Origin: Ruminococcus flavefaciens
GTDB lineage: Bacteria > Bacillota > Clostridia > Oscillospirales > Ruminococcaceae
Direction of reading: 5' to 3'
Assembly: GCF_900119075.1 (NCBI RefSeq)
Contig: NZ_FPIP01000007.1
Location: 62,001-126,000 of the forward strand
Length of the DNA: 64,000 nucleotides
Below the pieces are notes generated by a model, which had not been told where the DNA came from, ran no database searches, and was given only the letters and a program-made list of their open reading frames with translations. This document shows positions 7,712 through 15,802 of this stretch, in pieces (within the stretch, counting starts at the first letter, position 1; each line of letters opens with the position of its first letter). The translations under genes and the position numbers were made by a program.

Positions 7712-9772
7712 ATGGACAATTCTATGTTGAAAAAATTTGCTGCCAAGCAGCGCCAGCTGCTGCTCACGGATAATGACGAGCCGTCTGCATATTTCGGCTT
7801 TATGCGGCTTTGCGCAATGGCTTATGCGGACAAAACTGCTCTGGACGAACTCTGTTCTGCGCCCTCGGAGCGCCCCTGCGCACTTTTCATGGAAAAGTGC
7901 AGGCAGCTCGGGGAGAGATACGGCGGTATATTTAGTCTGTATTCCGAGCTGCCCGTTCCGCCGACGCTTTTAGCAGTCGGCGGAACAGCAGGGGCGCTCC
8001 GAGGGCTGCCGCAGGAGATATGGGACGAAGCTGATATATTGGGCAGATTCCACCAGTACTTCAACGAGCCATACAGGAGCGAGATCGCAGTGGGCCTGAA
8101 GTGCAGCAAGCGGCTGAGTTCGGACAAAATTGCGGCGGCAACGCAGCTTTTTACACCCGAGTGGGTGGTGAAGTACATGGTGCAGAATACCCTCGGCAGA
8201 TATCTCCGCGAGCACGGCTTTGATATTAATAGGGGAGAGCTTGAATTTTGCAATGTCAAGGCGGAAAAGGGCACAGTAGAGCCGGAGGATATTACATTTA
8301 TCGATCCCTGTATGGGCAGCGGAAATGTGCTTCTCTGCGCCTTTGATATGTTCATGGAACTCTACCGCAGCCTCGGATATTCGGACGATATTGCGGCTGA
8401 AAAAATACTCCGTCATAATCTTTACGGTCTGGAGCTTGATGAACGAGCCTGTGCAGTGGCTGAGACCGCCCTGCGGCTGAAAGCCGCAAAGTACGGCGCT
8501 TTTGCAAAGCCGCAGGTCTATGACTTTTCGGGAATAAGCTACATGGCAGGCTCACTTCTGAGCGGCGATGAACTGGACGGCAGTTCAGCTAAAACAGCAA
8601 GAATCGCCTATCTTTTAAAGAAAAATTACACCATTATTGTAACGAATCCTCCGTATCTCGGCAAGCCAGCTATGAATGTCGAATTATCGGGATTTGTACA
8701 GGACCGCTTCGCAGATTACAGTGCCGACCTGTTTTCTGTGTTCATAGCTCGATGTATGGACATGATAGAAGAAAACGGATATCTTGGCTTCCTTACGCCG
8801 ACTACGTGGCTTTTCCTGCAATCCTATGAAAAGCTCCGCCGACGTATATATAGGGAGTGTTCGCTGCAAACAATGATACATTTTGAGTACTCCGCCTTTG
8901 ATGACGCCACAGTTCCGCTGTGCTCCTTTACAATGCAGCAGGGATACAGCAGCGAGAATGGTATCTACTTGAGGCTTACCGATTTTAAGGGAGGTATGGA
9001 CTGCCAGCTTCAAAAAGTTAAGGAGGCTTTGAACGTTGAAAAGTGCTCCTACCGCTTTGAAGCCTCAGCCGAGGATTTTCTTCATATCCCGTCCGCACCT
9101 GTTGCATACTGGCTGGGAAAGGCTATGTTTAGAGCTTTTGATAATGTTACCCTTGGTGAGCTTGTGCCTGTACGTGAGGGCATAATCACGGGAGATAATG
9201 ACCGATTCTTGCGGCGATGGTTTGAAGTATCTGCTGAGAAAACTGCATTTACGGGCAACCAGAATAAGAAATGGTATATGCTGAATAAGGGCGGTGACTA
9301 CCGAAAATGGTACGGAAACCGCGAGTTCGTCATCAACTGGGAAAACGACGGTGAGGAGATAAAGAGCTTCCGTGATGAAAACGGAAAGCTCCGCTCACGT
9401 CCGCAGGGACTTGCCTATAATTTTCACCCGTCTGTAAGCTGGTCGCAGATAACCAGCGGAGCTCTTTCTGTGCGATATTTCAACGAAAACTTCATGTTCA
9501 ACGTGGCAGGCACAAGCGCTTTTCCGCATGATGAGCGGCAGCTTATTCTGCTTCTCGGACTGCTGAACAGCAAGGCGGCAGCGGAATTTGCGCGAGTTCT
9601 CAACCCGACCATGAACATGAACCCCGGAGACCTTGCACGGCTGCCAATACCCGAATTTCCGCAGGATACCGCTGAATATGAGAAACTGATAAAAGAGAAT
9701 ATCCATATCTGCCGCGAGGACTGGGACAGCTTCGAGACCTCCTATGATTTTCGGCGTCACCCTCTGATATAG
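7712..9772 (+). CDS. Orphan PglX-like adenine-specific DNA methyltransferase, short form
   Basis: 686 residues from the ATG at 7712 (GAGGG five bases upstream); an earlier in-frame ATG at 7646 lies inside xylB and is unlikely. The order is that of BREX-type PglX methylases: FTPEWVVKYMVQNTLGR (about 147), the SAM-binding DPCMGSGN (198), NLYGLELDERA, and the catalytic NPPYLGK (311). The protein stops right after DWDSFETSYDFRRHPL. In the full-length PglX proteins I know of, that box is followed by a further C-terminal region, and the family is usually near 1,200 residues. This copy is therefore short at both ends. No other BREX or restriction gene adjoins it. It may be a remnant or a small solitary methylase. 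Confidence 0.8.
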   Translation: MDNSMLKKFAAKQRQLLLTDNDEPSAYFGFMRLCAMAYADKTALDELCSAPSERPCALFMEKCRQLGERYGGIFSLYSELPVPPTLLAVGGTAGALRGLPQEIWDEADILGRFHQYFNEPYRSEIAVGLKCSKRLSSDKIAAATQLFTPEWVVKYMVQNTLGRYLREHGFDINRGELEFCNVKAEKGTVEPEDITFIDPCMGSGNVLLCAFDMFMELYRSLGYSDDIAAEKILRHNLYGLELDERACAVAETALRLKAAKYGAFAKPQVYDFSGISYMAGSLLSGDELDGSSAKTARIAYLLKKNYTIIVTNPPYLGKPAMNVELSGFVQDRFADYSADLFSVFIARCMDMIEENGYLGFLTPTTWLFLQSYEKLRRRIYRECSLQTMIHFEYSAFDDATVPLCSFTMQQGYSSENGIYLRLTDFKGGMDCQLQKVKEALNVEKCSYRFEASAEDFLHIPSAPVAYWLGKAMFRAFDNVTLGELVPVREGIITGDNDRFLRRWFEVSAEKTAFTGNQNKKWYMLNKGGDYRKWYGNREFVINWENDGEEIKSFRDENGKLRSRPQGLAYNFHPSVSWSQITSGALSVRYFNENFMFNVAGTSAFPHDERQLILLLGLLNSKAAAEFARVLNPTMNMNPGDLARLPIPEFPQDTAEYEKLIKENIHICREDWDSFETSYDFRRHPLI

Positions 9773-9775
9773 GGC

Positions 9776-9804
9776 TTGACAGACAGTCTGAATTATGCTA
9801 TAAT
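9776..9804 (+). promoter_or_regulatory. Consensus sigma-A promoter for the flavoprotein gene
   Basis: TTGACA, exactly 17 bases, TATAAT: a perfect vegetative promoter starting 4 bases after the methylase stop codon. Confidence 0.92.
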
Positions 9805-9835
9805 CAGACTTATTATTTACATTGGAGGAATTGAT

Positions 9836-10378
9836 ATGAATGCACTTGTCATTAATTGCTGTCCCGTAAAAAACGGTGCGACTGCCGAGATAGTACGTAT
9901 CGTTTCGGAGCGTCTTTCTGCGAAGTCCATATGTATTGACGACTATGATTTCGGATTCTGCAAAGGCTGTCGAAGCTGTCATGCTACTGCCCGATGTGTT
10001 CAAAGCGACGATATTGACCGAATTATGGCGGAGTTCGAGACTGCTGACGTTATCGTCTGTGTTTCACCCTCATATTGGGCGGATATCCCCGGGCAGTTCA
10101 AAGCTTTTATCGACAGGTGCACTCCGTGGTGCAATACTCATGAGCCTCATGCAAGTCTGAGCGGCAGCAAAAAGGGCTACGCAATAGCTTTGCGCACAGG
10201 TCCAAGCATTGGGGAATGTCAGCGTATTATCGGGACTATCGAGCATTTCTACGGTCATCTTGAGATAGAATGCTGCGGCAGTCTCGGTCTGTGTTCGATT
10301 GAATATAAAGAAGCCCTCGAGCCACATATTTCGGAGCTTGAGGACTTCTGTGACAAAATAAAAAGCCCGAGGAACTGA
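9836..10378 (+). CDS. NADPH-dependent FMN reductase / iron-sulfur flavoprotein-like oxidoreductase
   Basis: 180 residues from the ATG at 9836, 6 bases after GGAGG; an in-frame start at 9776 would sit on the promoter. The flavodoxin-like fold begins ALVINCCPVKNGATAEI, where the loop after strand 1 holds the FMN phosphate. CKGCRSCHATARCVQSDD follows, matching the CxxCxxCxxxxxC pattern of NADPH-dependent FMN reductases and iron-sulfur flavoproteins. SPSYWADIPGQFKAFIDR is the typical second FMN-contact segment. It likely transfers electrons from NAD(P)H to a quinone or nitro compound or to an iron-sulfur centre; the true substrate is unknown. Confidence 0.85.
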   Translation: MNALVINCCPVKNGATAEIVRIVSERLSAKSICIDDYDFGFCKGCRSCHATARCVQSDDIDRIMAEFETADVIVCVSPSYWADIPGQFKAFIDRCTPWCNTHEPHASLSGSKKGYAIALRTGPSIGECQRIIGTIEHFYGHLEIECCGSLGLCSIEYKEALEPHISELEDFCDKIKSPRN

Positions 10379-10396
10379 ATCCTCGGGCAATTTTTT
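10365..10396 (+). terminator. Bidirectional terminator overlapping the flavoprotein stop codon
   Basis: GCCCGAGG and CCTCGGGC pair around a loop that contains the TGA, with T6 on the right and an A-run on the left. It can serve the gene at 9836 and, on the other strand, the gene at 10724. Confidence 0.9.
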
Positions 10397-10724
10397 ATCT
10401 TGGGGGAAGAAATGTATTCAGGGTATTTATAAATTCACGAACATTTTTCTCGTTTCTTGACTTCGCAGTAATTTCTGTGCCAAGATTTGAAACGCTTGCA
10501 ATATTGATACCCGTCTTGCCGTCAGGGAGAACTCCCAGTGCTACGTGTAACTTTTCGCCCCATGTAGTCAGCGACATACCTGTGCTGAATACTACCTTGT
10601 AGGCATTTCTGTCTGCGGCTTTGACTTTCAGCTTGCGCTGAGCGCCTGTACGCATAACAGCGTCGAGACAAGCGTTTATGTCATAGTTGTAAACGTAATT
10701 CTGCTCAAATTTACCCCATGCCAT
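10395..10724 (-). CDS. Conserved small protein of unknown function
   Basis: 109 residues, no signal peptide and no membrane segment. It alternates strands and contains FSTGMSLTTWGEKL, a segment I associate with small bacterial proteins of unknown role that start with a W-x-FE pattern (here MAWGKFEQNYVYN) and end in a helix followed by a Pro-rich tip. A steroid- or lipid-binding-like alpha/beta sandwich is possible but is inference. It lies 18 bases after the aldolase gene on the same strand and shares the bidirectional terminator, so it is probably co-transcribed with fba. Confidence 0.65.
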   Translation of the reverse strand: MAWGKFEQNYVYNYDINACLDAVMRTGAQRKLKVKAADRNAYKVVFSTGMSLTTWGEKLHVALGVLPDGKTGINIASVSNLGTEITAKSRNEKNVREFINTLNTFLPPR

Positions 10725-10742
10725 AGTGATTTCCCCTTGTAA

Positions 10743-11606
10743 TTAAGCCTTGTTTACGCTTCCGAAGAGCTCCATCTTCTCCTTGACCTTAGCCTTGATA
10801 GCCTCAAATCCCGGTGCGAGAAGCTTTCTTGGGTCGAAGCCCTTGCCCTGCTTGTCCTTACCAGCCTCAACGTAGCCTCTTGTAGCCTCAGCAAATACGA
10901 GCTGGCACTCAGTATTTACGTTGATCTTAGCAACGCCGAGAGAGATAGCCTTTGTGATCATGTCGTCAGGGATACCTGTACCGCCGTGGAGAACGAGAGG
11001 CATTTCGCCAACAGTCTTGTTGATAGCCTCGAGAGTCTCAAAGCTGAGGCCTTCCCAGTTTGCAGGATATACACCGTGGATATTACCGATACCAGCAGCA
11101 AGGAAGTCAACGCCGAGATCAGCGATCTGCTTGCACTCAGCAGGATCAGCGCACTCGCCCTTACCGATAACGCCGTCCTCTTCACCGCCGATAGCGCCTA
11201 CCTCAGCCTCGATAGAAAGACCGAGATTGTGAGCAGCGTTTACGAGCTCAGTTGTCTTAGCAACGTTCTCGTCGATCGGGAAGTGTGAACCGTCGAACAT
11301 GATAGATGTGAAACCGGCCTTGATGCACTTGTAGCAAGCCTCATATGAGCCGTGGTCGAGGTGAAGTGCAACAGGAACTGTGATACCGAGAGACTTGTCC
11401 ATAGCAGCAACCATAGCTGCAACAGTCTCGAAACCGCACATATACTTGCCTGCGCCCTCAGAAACACCGAGGATAACAGGAGAATTGCACTCCTGAGCTG
11501 TAAGGAGTATAGCCTTAGTCCACTCAAGGTTGTTGATATTGAACTGACCTACTGCGTATTTGCCTGCTCTTGCTTTCTGGAGCATTTCTGTAGCTGAAGT
11601 TAACAT
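10743..11606 (-). CDS. fba: Class II fructose-1,6-bisphosphate aldolase
   Basis: 287 residues, the normal length for the zinc-dependent class II enzyme, which splits fructose 1,6-bisphosphate into glyceraldehyde 3-phosphate and dihydroxyacetone phosphate in glycolysis. The zinc ligands are visible in VALHLDHGSYE and VLHGGTGIPDD, with further family blocks SIMFDGSHFP, EAEVGAIGGEEDG and KINVNTECQ. The start is preceded by an AGGAGG site. Strong bias to GCT/GCA and CTT codons suggests high expression. The small gene at 10395 follows within 18 bases. Confidence 0.96.
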   Translation of the reverse strand: MLTSATEMLQKARAGKYAVGQFNINNLEWTKAILLTAQECNSPVILGVSEGAGKYMCGFETVAAMVAAMDKSLGITVPVALHLDHGSYEACYKCIKAGFTSIMFDGSHFPIDENVAKTTELVNAAHNLGLSIEAEVGAIGGEEDGVIGKGECADPAECKQIADLGVDFLAAGIGNIHGVYPANWEGLSFETLEAINKTVGEMPLVLHGGTGIPDDMITKAISLGVAKINVNTECQLVFAEATRGYVEAGKDKQGKGFDPRKLLAPGFEAIKAKVKEKMELFGSVNKA

Positions 11607-11660
11607 AAAAATAATTCCTCCTGAGAATTCATTTACGGGGCATAAGACCCCATCGTTAAT

Positions 11661-11689
11661 ATTATATCATAGCTTGCTGTGAATTGCAA
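11661..11689 (-). promoter_or_regulatory. Promoter for fba
   Basis: On the minus strand: TTGCAA, 17 bases, TATAAT, about 55 bases before the start codon. Confidence 0.8.
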
Positions 11690-11771
11690 GAGTTTCAATA
11701 AAATTTAGCAATAAAAGCCTATTCAGCAAGTTTTTAGTGGTCAGTACATAGTGATTAGTTATCTAAGCCTT

Positions 11772-11916
11772 GTAGGGGACGGTGTCCTCGACGTCCCACG
11801 GGTTACAATGAAATGATAAGTGACACATTTGTAGGGGAGGGCGCCCTCGCCCTCCCGTCGCCGCACAAAACAACTTAAAATGACCATATTATGTAGGGGC
11901 GCACAGTGTGCGCCCG
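11772..11916 (+). repeat. Cluster of three GTAGGGG palindromic repeats
   Basis: Three short units, each beginning GTAGGGG and followed by a palindrome: GGACGGTGTCCTCGACGTCCC (imperfect), GGAGGGCGCCCTCGCCCTCCC and GGGCGCACAGTGTGCGCCC. Their spacers are unlike. A TAGTGATTAGT-like stretch precedes them. The whole 11607-11927 gap otherwise holds only the fba promoter. Confidence 0.8.
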
Positions 11917-11927
11917 TTAGTTTTTTA

Positions 11928-12242
11928 TTAATTGTCATTTGAGTCCTCTTTGATATCATCTTCTTCGATATCATCTTCGGCAAGGTCTGGAAATCTTTTT
12001 TCCATGATAGTTGTTAACGTATACATATTTGAACGTATCAGATCAACATTATCACACAGGTCTCCGAAAGCATAGAGAAATAAGCTTATAATAAAACTTG
12101 ATATAAACAAAAATGGTACAATAAACAGGGACCTGATATCATCAATGATCCAATATACTGATAATATGATACTTCCAATAATATTAATATAAAATACTAT
12201 TTCGGAAAATTTCTTGATTTTTTTACCTGAATTTTTGAACAT
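11928..12242 (-). CDS. Small two-pass membrane protein, unknown function
   Basis: 104 residues. Two hydrophobic segments (about residues 15-33 and 38-60) are followed by a cytoplasmic or exterior tail ending in a very acidic stretch (AEDDIEEDDIKEDSNDN). Its base composition is distinctly AT-richer than neighbouring genes, and it is flanked on both sides by palindromic repeats, so it may be a recent arrival. I recognise no family. The start is preceded by only a weak GGAG (about 12252-12255), and coding status is moderately supported. Confidence 0.5.
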   Translation of the reverse strand: MFKNSGKKIKKFSEIVFYINIIGSIILSVYWIIDDIRSLFIVPFLFISSFIISLFLYAFGDLCDNVDLIRSNMYTLTTIMEKRFPDLAEDDIEEDDIKEDSNDN

Positions 12243-12354
12243 AAAATATCAACTCCATTATTATATATTATTCTATGGCTGTTGTCAACATGGTTTTGAA
12301 CATTATTGATAACTATTGTTGAAATGTGATAAAAACGTTTCTTTTATACAAAAA

Positions 12355-12417
12355 GGCGGATAGTATCCGCCTCTACAAATCGTATTTTGCGGAACGCCGA
12401 GGGCGGCGTTCCCTACA
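12355..12417 (+). repeat. Palindromic repeats overlapping the end of murD
   Basis: GGCGGATAGTATCCGCC followed by CTACAAA, then GGAACGCCGAGGGCGGCGTTCC followed by CCTACAAA. The final CTA is the complement of the murD stop codon (TAG), so this repeat abuts and appears to supply the 3' end of the gene. Confidence 0.65.
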
Positions 12418-13753
12418 AAGCAGAAACGAGCGCTTTGAAAGCGTCGCCGCGCTCCTCGAAGTTCTTGAAGATACCGTAGCTTGCCGCCGCAGGGGACATT
12501 ACGCAGCTCATGCCCTCGGGAGTTATCTCCGCAGCCAGCTTTACAGCTTCATCAAGGTGCTCTGCGTAGTGAACGCGCTCCTTGTTTTTGAAGCCGTCAC
12601 GGGCGAGTATCATATCATAAACGCGCCTGCCCGAGGTTTCCATGCAAATCACGCGGATATCGAAGTCCGCAAGGAAGTCAACAAGGGGAGCGTAGTCGAT
12701 ACCTCTGTCCATGCCGCCGATAAGGATAGTACCTGCACTGGGAACGCTCTGCATAGCTGAAATTGCCGTAGCACAGGCAGTTGAGATAGAATCGTCATAC
12801 CAGCGTATACCGCGGACAGTGTCCACGTATTCAAGTCTGTGAGCCAGTGGAGAGAACGTGCAGAGAGCCTTTGTGAAGTCCTCCTCGCGTATGAACAGTG
12901 TGGTCATATAGTAAGCAACAGCGATGTTGTAATGATTGTGAACGCCGAGGAGCTTTACCTTATCGGTGGGAATAACGTAGGGTTCAACGCAGTGTACCAT
13001 GCCGTTTTTAACGTAAACATCGGCGTCGCGGTCCGTATCGGAAACAGTGTAGGTGTTCCATGAAATAGGCTCAGTCGGTGCAATATCGGAATTTATTAGC
13101 AGAACATCGTTCTCCTGCTGGTGGAGATAGATGTTCTTTTTTGCGTTGTAGTAGTTCTCCATAGTGCCGTAGTGGTCGAGGTGCTCCTCGTAGAGGTTGA
13201 GGAAAACAGCATATTTCGGCGAAACTGTCATATATTCCAGCTGGTGGCAGGAGAGCTCGCAGACCACGATAGTTTCCTCTCTCATATCCTCGGCGATGTC
13301 GAAAACGGGGATACCAATATTTCCTGCGATATGGCAGTCCAGACCGCTCTCCTTCAGCACATGGTAAATGAGAGAGGTGACTGTGCTTTTGCCCTTGGTG
13401 CCTGTTATGCCGATTATCTGCTCGCGGAAGCACTCAAAGAACACCTGAGTTTCGCAGGTTATCTGGCATTTCAGCTGAGAAACAGGCTTTTCCAGTACGA
13501 TACCGGGGCTTTTGAACACCATATCGAAGCGGTCAAGGCAGTCCTGATAACCCTGTCCGCAGATAAGCTCCACACTATCGGGGATATTGCTGGCTTCGCG
13601 GTCGATATCATTAAGGTCGGCAATAGCTACAGACTTTGGCGAGCAGTACTTCTCCAGCATTTTATATGTGGACTTGCCCTCTCTTCCGAAGCCGAGTATG
13701 CATACGGTCTTGTTTTCAGTATAGTTCTTGATATATTCGCCGAATGATGTCAT
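12413..13753 (-). CDS. murD: MurD-type ligase, probably UDP-MurNAc-L-Ala:L-glutamate ligase (MurD2)
   Basis: 446 residues from the ATG at 13753, which overlaps the murL stop as ATGA. It is a Mur ligase with the ATP loop GITGTKGKSTVTSL (about residue 116), ELSCHQLE and an NLYEEHLDHYG segment. It adds glutamate to UDP-MurNAc-L-alanine in the cytoplasm. In ordinary MurD the C-terminal junction reads DDSKATN, whose Lys and Thr contact D-glutamate. Here it reads DDSISTACATA (about 319), so both are missing. Together with the adjacent murL, this suggests it accepts L-glutamate. The substrate is inferred; the ligase family is certain. Confidence 0.85.
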   Translation of the reverse strand: MTSFGEYIKNYTENKTVCILGFGREGKSTYKMLEKYCSPKSVAIADLNDIDREASNIPDSVELICGQGYQDCLDRFDMVFKSPGIVLEKPVSQLKCQITCETQVFFECFREQIIGITGTKGKSTVTSLIYHVLKESGLDCHIAGNIGIPVFDIAEDMREETIVVCELSCHQLEYMTVSPKYAVFLNLYEEHLDHYGTMENYYNAKKNIYLHQQENDVLLINSDIAPTEPISWNTYTVSDTDRDADVYVKNGMVHCVEPYVIPTDKVKLLGVHNHYNIAVAYYMTTLFIREEDFTKALCTFSPLAHRLEYVDTVRGIRWYDDSISTACATAISAMQSVPSAGTILIGGMDRGIDYAPLVDFLADFDIRVICMETSGRRVYDMILARDGFKNKERVHYAEHLDEAVKLAAEITPEGMSCVMSPAAASYGIFKNFEERGDAFKALVSAL

Positions 13754-15132
13754 AAAAGGTTCTCCATTTCTTTTCTGAGTATGGTCTTGAACTCGTCGGG
13801 GAGCAGATTCTGCTCGTTGAACGAGCCGCAGCACTCCTTATTGAGGTAATCTATTGTCTCGGGGCAGTAAAGTCCGCGGTCCTTGTATTCCCTGAACAGT
13901 AAAGGCAGCGCCTCGCCGTTTGCCTCAAGCTTTCTTATAGCAAGGGATACAGCCAGATTAACCTCGTCAATGCTGCCTACGCACTCAAATGGCTTGTGCT
14001 CGGACTGTCCTATGAGCTCGATGAAGTATTCCAGCATATTGCTGTCATTCAGCATATCCTTTCCGAAAACCTTTATCAGCTCCTCCATAGTGAGAAATGG
14101 GGAGAGTATCAGGCAAACGAACAGGCACTTAGGACACTCGCCGCACCAGATATCGGGAGACACCTTGCTGCCCAGATTGCAGCTCCTGAAAACAGGTAGA
14201 TACTTGCGGTGTGATACGAACATCTTAGCTATCTGGAACTCCGCAAGAGGACGCAGGAAACTGAAATAGTACTGTCCCGTGCGGAGGTACTTTTCCTCGT
14301 AGTTATGGAAATCCTGCTCGAATTCAAAGCTCTTGGAATACTGGTGATTAACGTCCTGACCTACGACAGTACTTTCGTTGGCACTGGACTCATTGGAGAG
14401 AACGATATATTTCAGCTCATTGAGATAAGCAGTTATCTCGGCTGAGAATGCAACTATAGCCGAAAACGGCGTATGACCGTTGATGAAACCCTGACTGTTG
14501 AGGTCTACCAGTGAGCGGTCAAAGTGGCGCTGAGATATGATTAGCGCTTCGTCATCGAGACCTGCTTTTCTGACGGTCTCTGTGATAGAGCGGCGCTTGT
14601 TTATTGAGTAGCAAAGGCATTTCATGCCCGACTTGACCAGAGTCTCCAGCGTAAGAGCGGAGTCCTTTCCGCCGCCGATAGGAACAAGGCAGCCCTTGGG
14701 TTCGCGGACTGTTTCCGTGAGGGAGCTGTTATATTTCCCCGTAGCTATGATATTCACAAAGCTGTCTATATCAGCGGATATGCCGTTTACGAAGAAAAGC
14801 TCGCCCAGTCCCATGAACCACAGCTTCTTCCACCAGAGCTTCTGCTCGTCGTTAAGCTCGCCGCATTCTGCGTAAAACTCGGGTGAGCAGGTGGCTTTCC
14901 AGTAGCTTACAGCCTCAGCCATACCCAGTGAAAAGGCAAGTCTCTCAAAGGTGAGGTCGCCTTTTACCGAGAAGTTCTCGGGCTTGCGGAAGCTCCAGCT
15001 CGGTCTGAATTCAGCCAGACCTGTAATAGAAAACTCATAGCCTATCTCAACGGTGTTTTTAGTCTCGTTTATATGATATGCCTTATATACAAAAGAGGGA
15101 TACTTCTCTCTGAATTCTTCATATTTACTCAT
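13750..15132 (-). CDS. murL: MurL-like UDP-MurNAc-L-Ala-L-Glu epimerase
   Basis: 460 residues. The centre holds a PP-loop, LVPIGGGKDSALTLETL (about residue 150), typical of ATP-pyrophosphatase-type enzymes. An N-terminal beta-rich domain starts FVYKAYHINETKNTVEIGYEF. A Cys cluster WCGECPKCLF lies near 330. This matches MurL, which inverts the terminal L-Glu of UDP-MurNAc-L-Ala-L-Glu to D-Glu in an ATP-dependent way, as described for Xanthomonas oryzae with its partner MurD2. The 4-base overlap with murD supports that role strongly. It forms an operon with the DtxR-type gene 24 bases upstream. Confidence 0.82.
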   Translation of the reverse strand: MSKYEEFREKYPSFVYKAYHINETKNTVEIGYEFSITGLAEFRPSWSFRKPENFSVKGDLTFERLAFSLGMAEAVSYWKATCSPEFYAECGELNDEQKLWWKKLWFMGLGELFFVNGISADIDSFVNIIATGKYNSSLTETVREPKGCLVPIGGGKDSALTLETLVKSGMKCLCYSINKRRSITETVRKAGLDDEALIISQRHFDRSLVDLNSQGFINGHTPFSAIVAFSAEITAYLNELKYIVLSNESSANESTVVGQDVNHQYSKSFEFEQDFHNYEEKYLRTGQYYFSFLRPLAEFQIAKMFVSHRKYLPVFRSCNLGSKVSPDIWCGECPKCLFVCLILSPFLTMEELIKVFGKDMLNDSNMLEYFIELIGQSEHKPFECVGSIDEVNLAVSLAIRKLEANGEALPLLFREYKDRGLYCPETIDYLNKECCGSFNEQNLLPDEFKTILRKEMENLL

Positions 15133-15155
15133 TATTTCTCTCCGTAGCTGACTGT

Positions 15156-15542
15156 TTATTTTTTGTCTGATTTTTCAAGGAGCTTTCTGTAATGTGATTT
15201 GAGCATAGCGAATGTTTCGTCGGAAATGTCGTGCTCTACCTTGCAGGCGTCCTCAGAAGCGATATCGCGGCTGACACCGAGAAGTATGAAAAGCTCCGTA
15301 AGAACATTATGCCTGTCGTAGATACGCTCCGCAACGTGTCTGCCGGCGTCTGTAAGTCTGATATGATTGTCGTCATCAACAGTAACAAGTCCCTCGTCCT
15401 TCATCTTTTTAAGTATGATAGATACAGTAGGGCGTGAATAGCCCAGATATGAGCAGATATCTATCGCATGAACGTCGGGCTGCTTCTGTGAGAGGATAAG
15501 TATAGTCTCGAGGTAATTTTCAACTGCTTCTGTGATAGCCAT
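15156..15542 (-). CDS. DtxR/MntR-family metal-dependent regulator
   Basis: 128 residues. A winged helix (AIDICSYLGYSRPTVSIILKKMKDEGLV) is followed by the dimerisation and metal-binding segment RLTDAGRHVAERIYDRHNVLTELFILLGV and CKVEHDISDET. The family usually keeps a Cys or Met plus His and Glu residues here as metal ligands, and C-x2-E-H is present. The SH3-like third domain of DtxR is missing, as in MntR. It is expected to repress metal-transport genes when Mn or Fe is bound. Its position at the head of an operon with murL and murD is unusual. Confidence 0.88.
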   Translation of the reverse strand: MAITEAVENYLETILILSQKQPDVHAIDICSYLGYSRPTVSIILKKMKDEGLVTVDDDNHIRLTDAGRHVAERIYDRHNVLTELFILLGVSRDIASEDACKVEHDISDETFAMLKSHYRKLLEKSDKK

Positions 15543-15596
15543 TTTAAGTCTCCTTTACAAAAAAATTAGGATCGTCGAAAAAAAGATATATACTAT

Positions 15597-15625
15597 ATTA
15601 TATCATATTTTTTAGAAAATAGCAA
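15597..15625 (-). promoter_or_regulatory. Promoter for the dtxR-murL-murD operon
   Basis: On the minus strand: TTGCTA, 17 bases, TATAAT. The whole promoter lies in a tandem repeat, and the distal copy (15691-15719) has the weaker -10 TATAAG. Confidence 0.75.
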
Positions 15626-15763
15626 CAATCGCGGCTAAAAACTATGGTTAATTTTTTCTTTAACGCGAAAAAGGCTGCGGCGGCTCGCCGCTTATATCAT
15701 ATTTTTTAGAAAATAGCAACAATCGCGGCTGAAAACTAAGGTTAATTTTTCTTTAACGAAAAA
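15598..15763 (+). repeat. Two-copy tandem repeat that duplicates a promoter
   Basis: A unit of about 72 bases at 15598-15670 recurs at 15692-15763 (period 94) with only a few changes, separated by GGCTGCGGCGGCTCGCCGC. Each unit contains the minus-strand -35/-10 pair and GTTAAAGAAAAA(A)TTAACC, a short inverted repeat (GTTAA...TTAAC) that could be a protein-binding site. Confidence 0.8.
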
Positions 15764-15791
15764 AACACTTCCGCAGTTACTGGGAAGTGTT
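15757..15791 (-). terminator. Terminator of the M23 peptidase gene
   Basis: On the minus strand AACACTTCC pairs with GGAAGTGTT and is followed by a T-run. It sits 12 bases past the stop. Confidence 0.85.
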
Positions 15792-15802
15792 GTCAGAGAA
15801 TA

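Noticed and set aside
7712..10378. A BREX or other phage defence island around the PglX-like gene
   Set aside because: Both sides are ordinary metabolic genes (xylB, flavoprotein). No pglZ, brxC, ATPase or nuclease is nearby.
13121..13747. A 208-codon plus-strand open frame
   Set aside because: It is antisense to murD and has no start signal or domain.
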